DNA of 64,000 nt, taken from positions 1,454,815 to 1,518,814 of the forward strand of contig NZ_HG964936.1 of assembly GCF_000613245.1 (NCBI RefSeq). The letters are read 5' to 3'. Of the stretch, positions 63,469 through 64,000 are shown piece by piece. The DNA is from Mycobacterium asiaticum DSM 44297 (GTDB lineage Bacteria > Actinomycetota > Actinomycetes > Mycobacteriales > Mycobacteriaceae). The stretch's first letter is position 1. Every line of letters starts with the position of its first letter. The notes below the pieces were generated by a model. It was not told the DNA's origin. It did no database searches and worked only from the letters and a program-made list of their open reading frames with translations. The position numbers and the translations under genes were made by a program.

Positions 63469-64000
63469 ATGGCCAAGCACCACAGCCAAACGGCACAGCG
63501 ACCCGTGCGGACGCCACTGACCATCGACATTGCCAAGCTCGGTCGACGCCCGGGTGCCATGTTCAGGGTCCAAGACACAGTGGATAGTCCGACGCGCATT
63601 GGCGTCGAGCTGATCGCGATTCCGAAAGGCGCACCGCTGGACCTGGACCTACGGGTGGAGTCGGTGTCCGAGGGAGTACTGGTCACCGGGGATGTCGCCG
63701 CAGCCACCGCGGGTGAGTGCTCACGCTGCCTGTCGCCTATTCAGGGACGGGTCCAGGTTGAGCTGACCGAGCTGTTCGCGTATCCGGACAGTGCTACCGA
63801 AGCGACCACCGAGGAGGACGAGGTGGGACACGTCGTCGACCAAATGGTCAACCTGGAGCAGCCGATCATTGACGCCGTGGGTCTGGAACTGCCCTTTTCA
63901 CCGGTGTGCTCGCCCGATTGCCCGGGACTGTGCCCACAGTGTGGGGTTTCCCTGGCCGCCGACCCGGAGCACCACCACGAGCAGATCGACCCGCGGTGGG
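63469..64000 (+). CDS. DUF177 (YceD-like) protein, truncated by window end
   Basis: The frame is open from ATG 63469 to the window edge (177 codons seen). It starts MAKHHSQTAQRPVRTPLTID and includes the DUF177 Cys motifs GECSRCLSPIQGRVQVELTE (about 84-103) and a second zinc-like site CSPDCPGLCPQCGVSLAADP (about 145-164), typical of the family. The protein should be about 200-210 residues, as in Rv2926c. It usually precedes rpmF (L32) and rnc in bacteria. YceD-type proteins are linked to 23S rRNA/ribosome assembly; the role here is inferred. Confidence 0.88.
   Translation, partial: MAKHHSQTAQRPVRTPLTIDIAKLGRRPGAMFRVQDTVDSPTRIGVELIAIPKGAPLDLDLRVESVSEGVLVTGDVAAATAGECSRCLSPIQGRVQVELTELFAYPDSATEATTEEDEVGHVVDQMVNLEQPIIDAVGLELPFSPVCSPDCPGLCPQCGVSLAADPEHHHEQIDPRW

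Overview
The window reads as the chromosome of a Mycobacterium, most likely a slow-growing non-tuberculous species. The evidence is high GC, many mycobacterial orthologues in the order seen in M. tuberculosis (inverted relative to H37Rv, roughly Rv3005c to Rv2926c), a HupB with a long Lys/Ala/Pro tail, a SepIVA-type DivIVA protein, a 13E12-family HNH protein, and many start codons placed 6-7 nt after a TANNNT -10 box, which is the leaderless arrangement common in mycobacteria. Gene names and Rv comparisons come from remembered family knowledge, not from a search.

Layout. Positions 1-5051: DoxX membrane protein, Cfp6-like protein, then the branched-chain operon ilvB-ilvN-ilvC behind a leader peptide and attenuator. 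5131-10822 (minus): WrbA-type quinone reductase, FAD oxidoreductase, and two tandem GT2/TPR glycosyltransferase paralogues. 10882-13729: a 56-bp tandem repeat, serA and leuB. 13581-16214 (minus): two MFS paralogues. 16285-19129: a long palindrome, a second 56-bp tandem repeat, a fumarylacetoacetate-hydrolase-family gene, gltX, tRNA-Gln and tRNA-Glu. 19148-22571: PNPOx-like protein, IclR regulator and leuCD. 22706-29683: hupB, mutT1, ppk, fbiD, gpsA and ddl. 29680-33899: DUF3515 protein, then thiL, DUF1330, ung, quinone oxidoreductase and nitroreductase. 33896-42205: an accessory block with an SDR, DUF1214 protein, sulfotransferase and SnoaL-like protein, a divergent mycofactocin-type SDR, an alpha/beta hydrolase and a large LuxR (LAL) regulator. 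42277-50173: rpmB, FakA-like kinase, recG, secreted HNH protein, two aldo/keto reductases and lipN. 50242-56157: DsbA-like protein, VKOR, a pyruvate carboxylase broken by one frameshift, rsmD and coaD. 56161-64000: metallophosphoesterase, a 59-aa secreted protein, epimerase, purU, 13E12 HNH protein, copper-type permease, sepIVA and the start of the DUF177 gene.

Functionally the left half is amino-acid biosynthesis: Ile/Val/Leu (ilvBNC, leuB, leuCD with an IclR regulator) and serine (serA). The middle covers tRNA charging (gltX beside the tRNA-Gln and tRNA-Glu genes it would serve), nucleoid structure, polyphosphate, coenzyme F420 (fbiD), cell wall (ddl), thiamine (thiL) and DNA repair (mutT1, ung, recG). 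The right half covers disulfide formation (DsbA-VKOR pair), anaplerosis (pyc), CoA (coaD), one-carbon metabolism (purU), copper response and septum placement.

The most notable points are: a leaderless leader peptide feeding an intrinsic terminator before ilvB; two unrelated 56-bp tandem arrays that each end in a gene-proximal copy carrying the only -10 box; a 9-bp-period GTCACA repeat upstream of sepIVA resembling MtrA sites; a TACCC-N5-GGGTA operator before a His-rich permease; divergent genes sharing one CATG start; a single-base frameshift in pyc; and direct adjacency of the Rv2963-like and sepIVA genes, so the PDIM/PGL lipid locus found between them in M. tuberculosis is not here.
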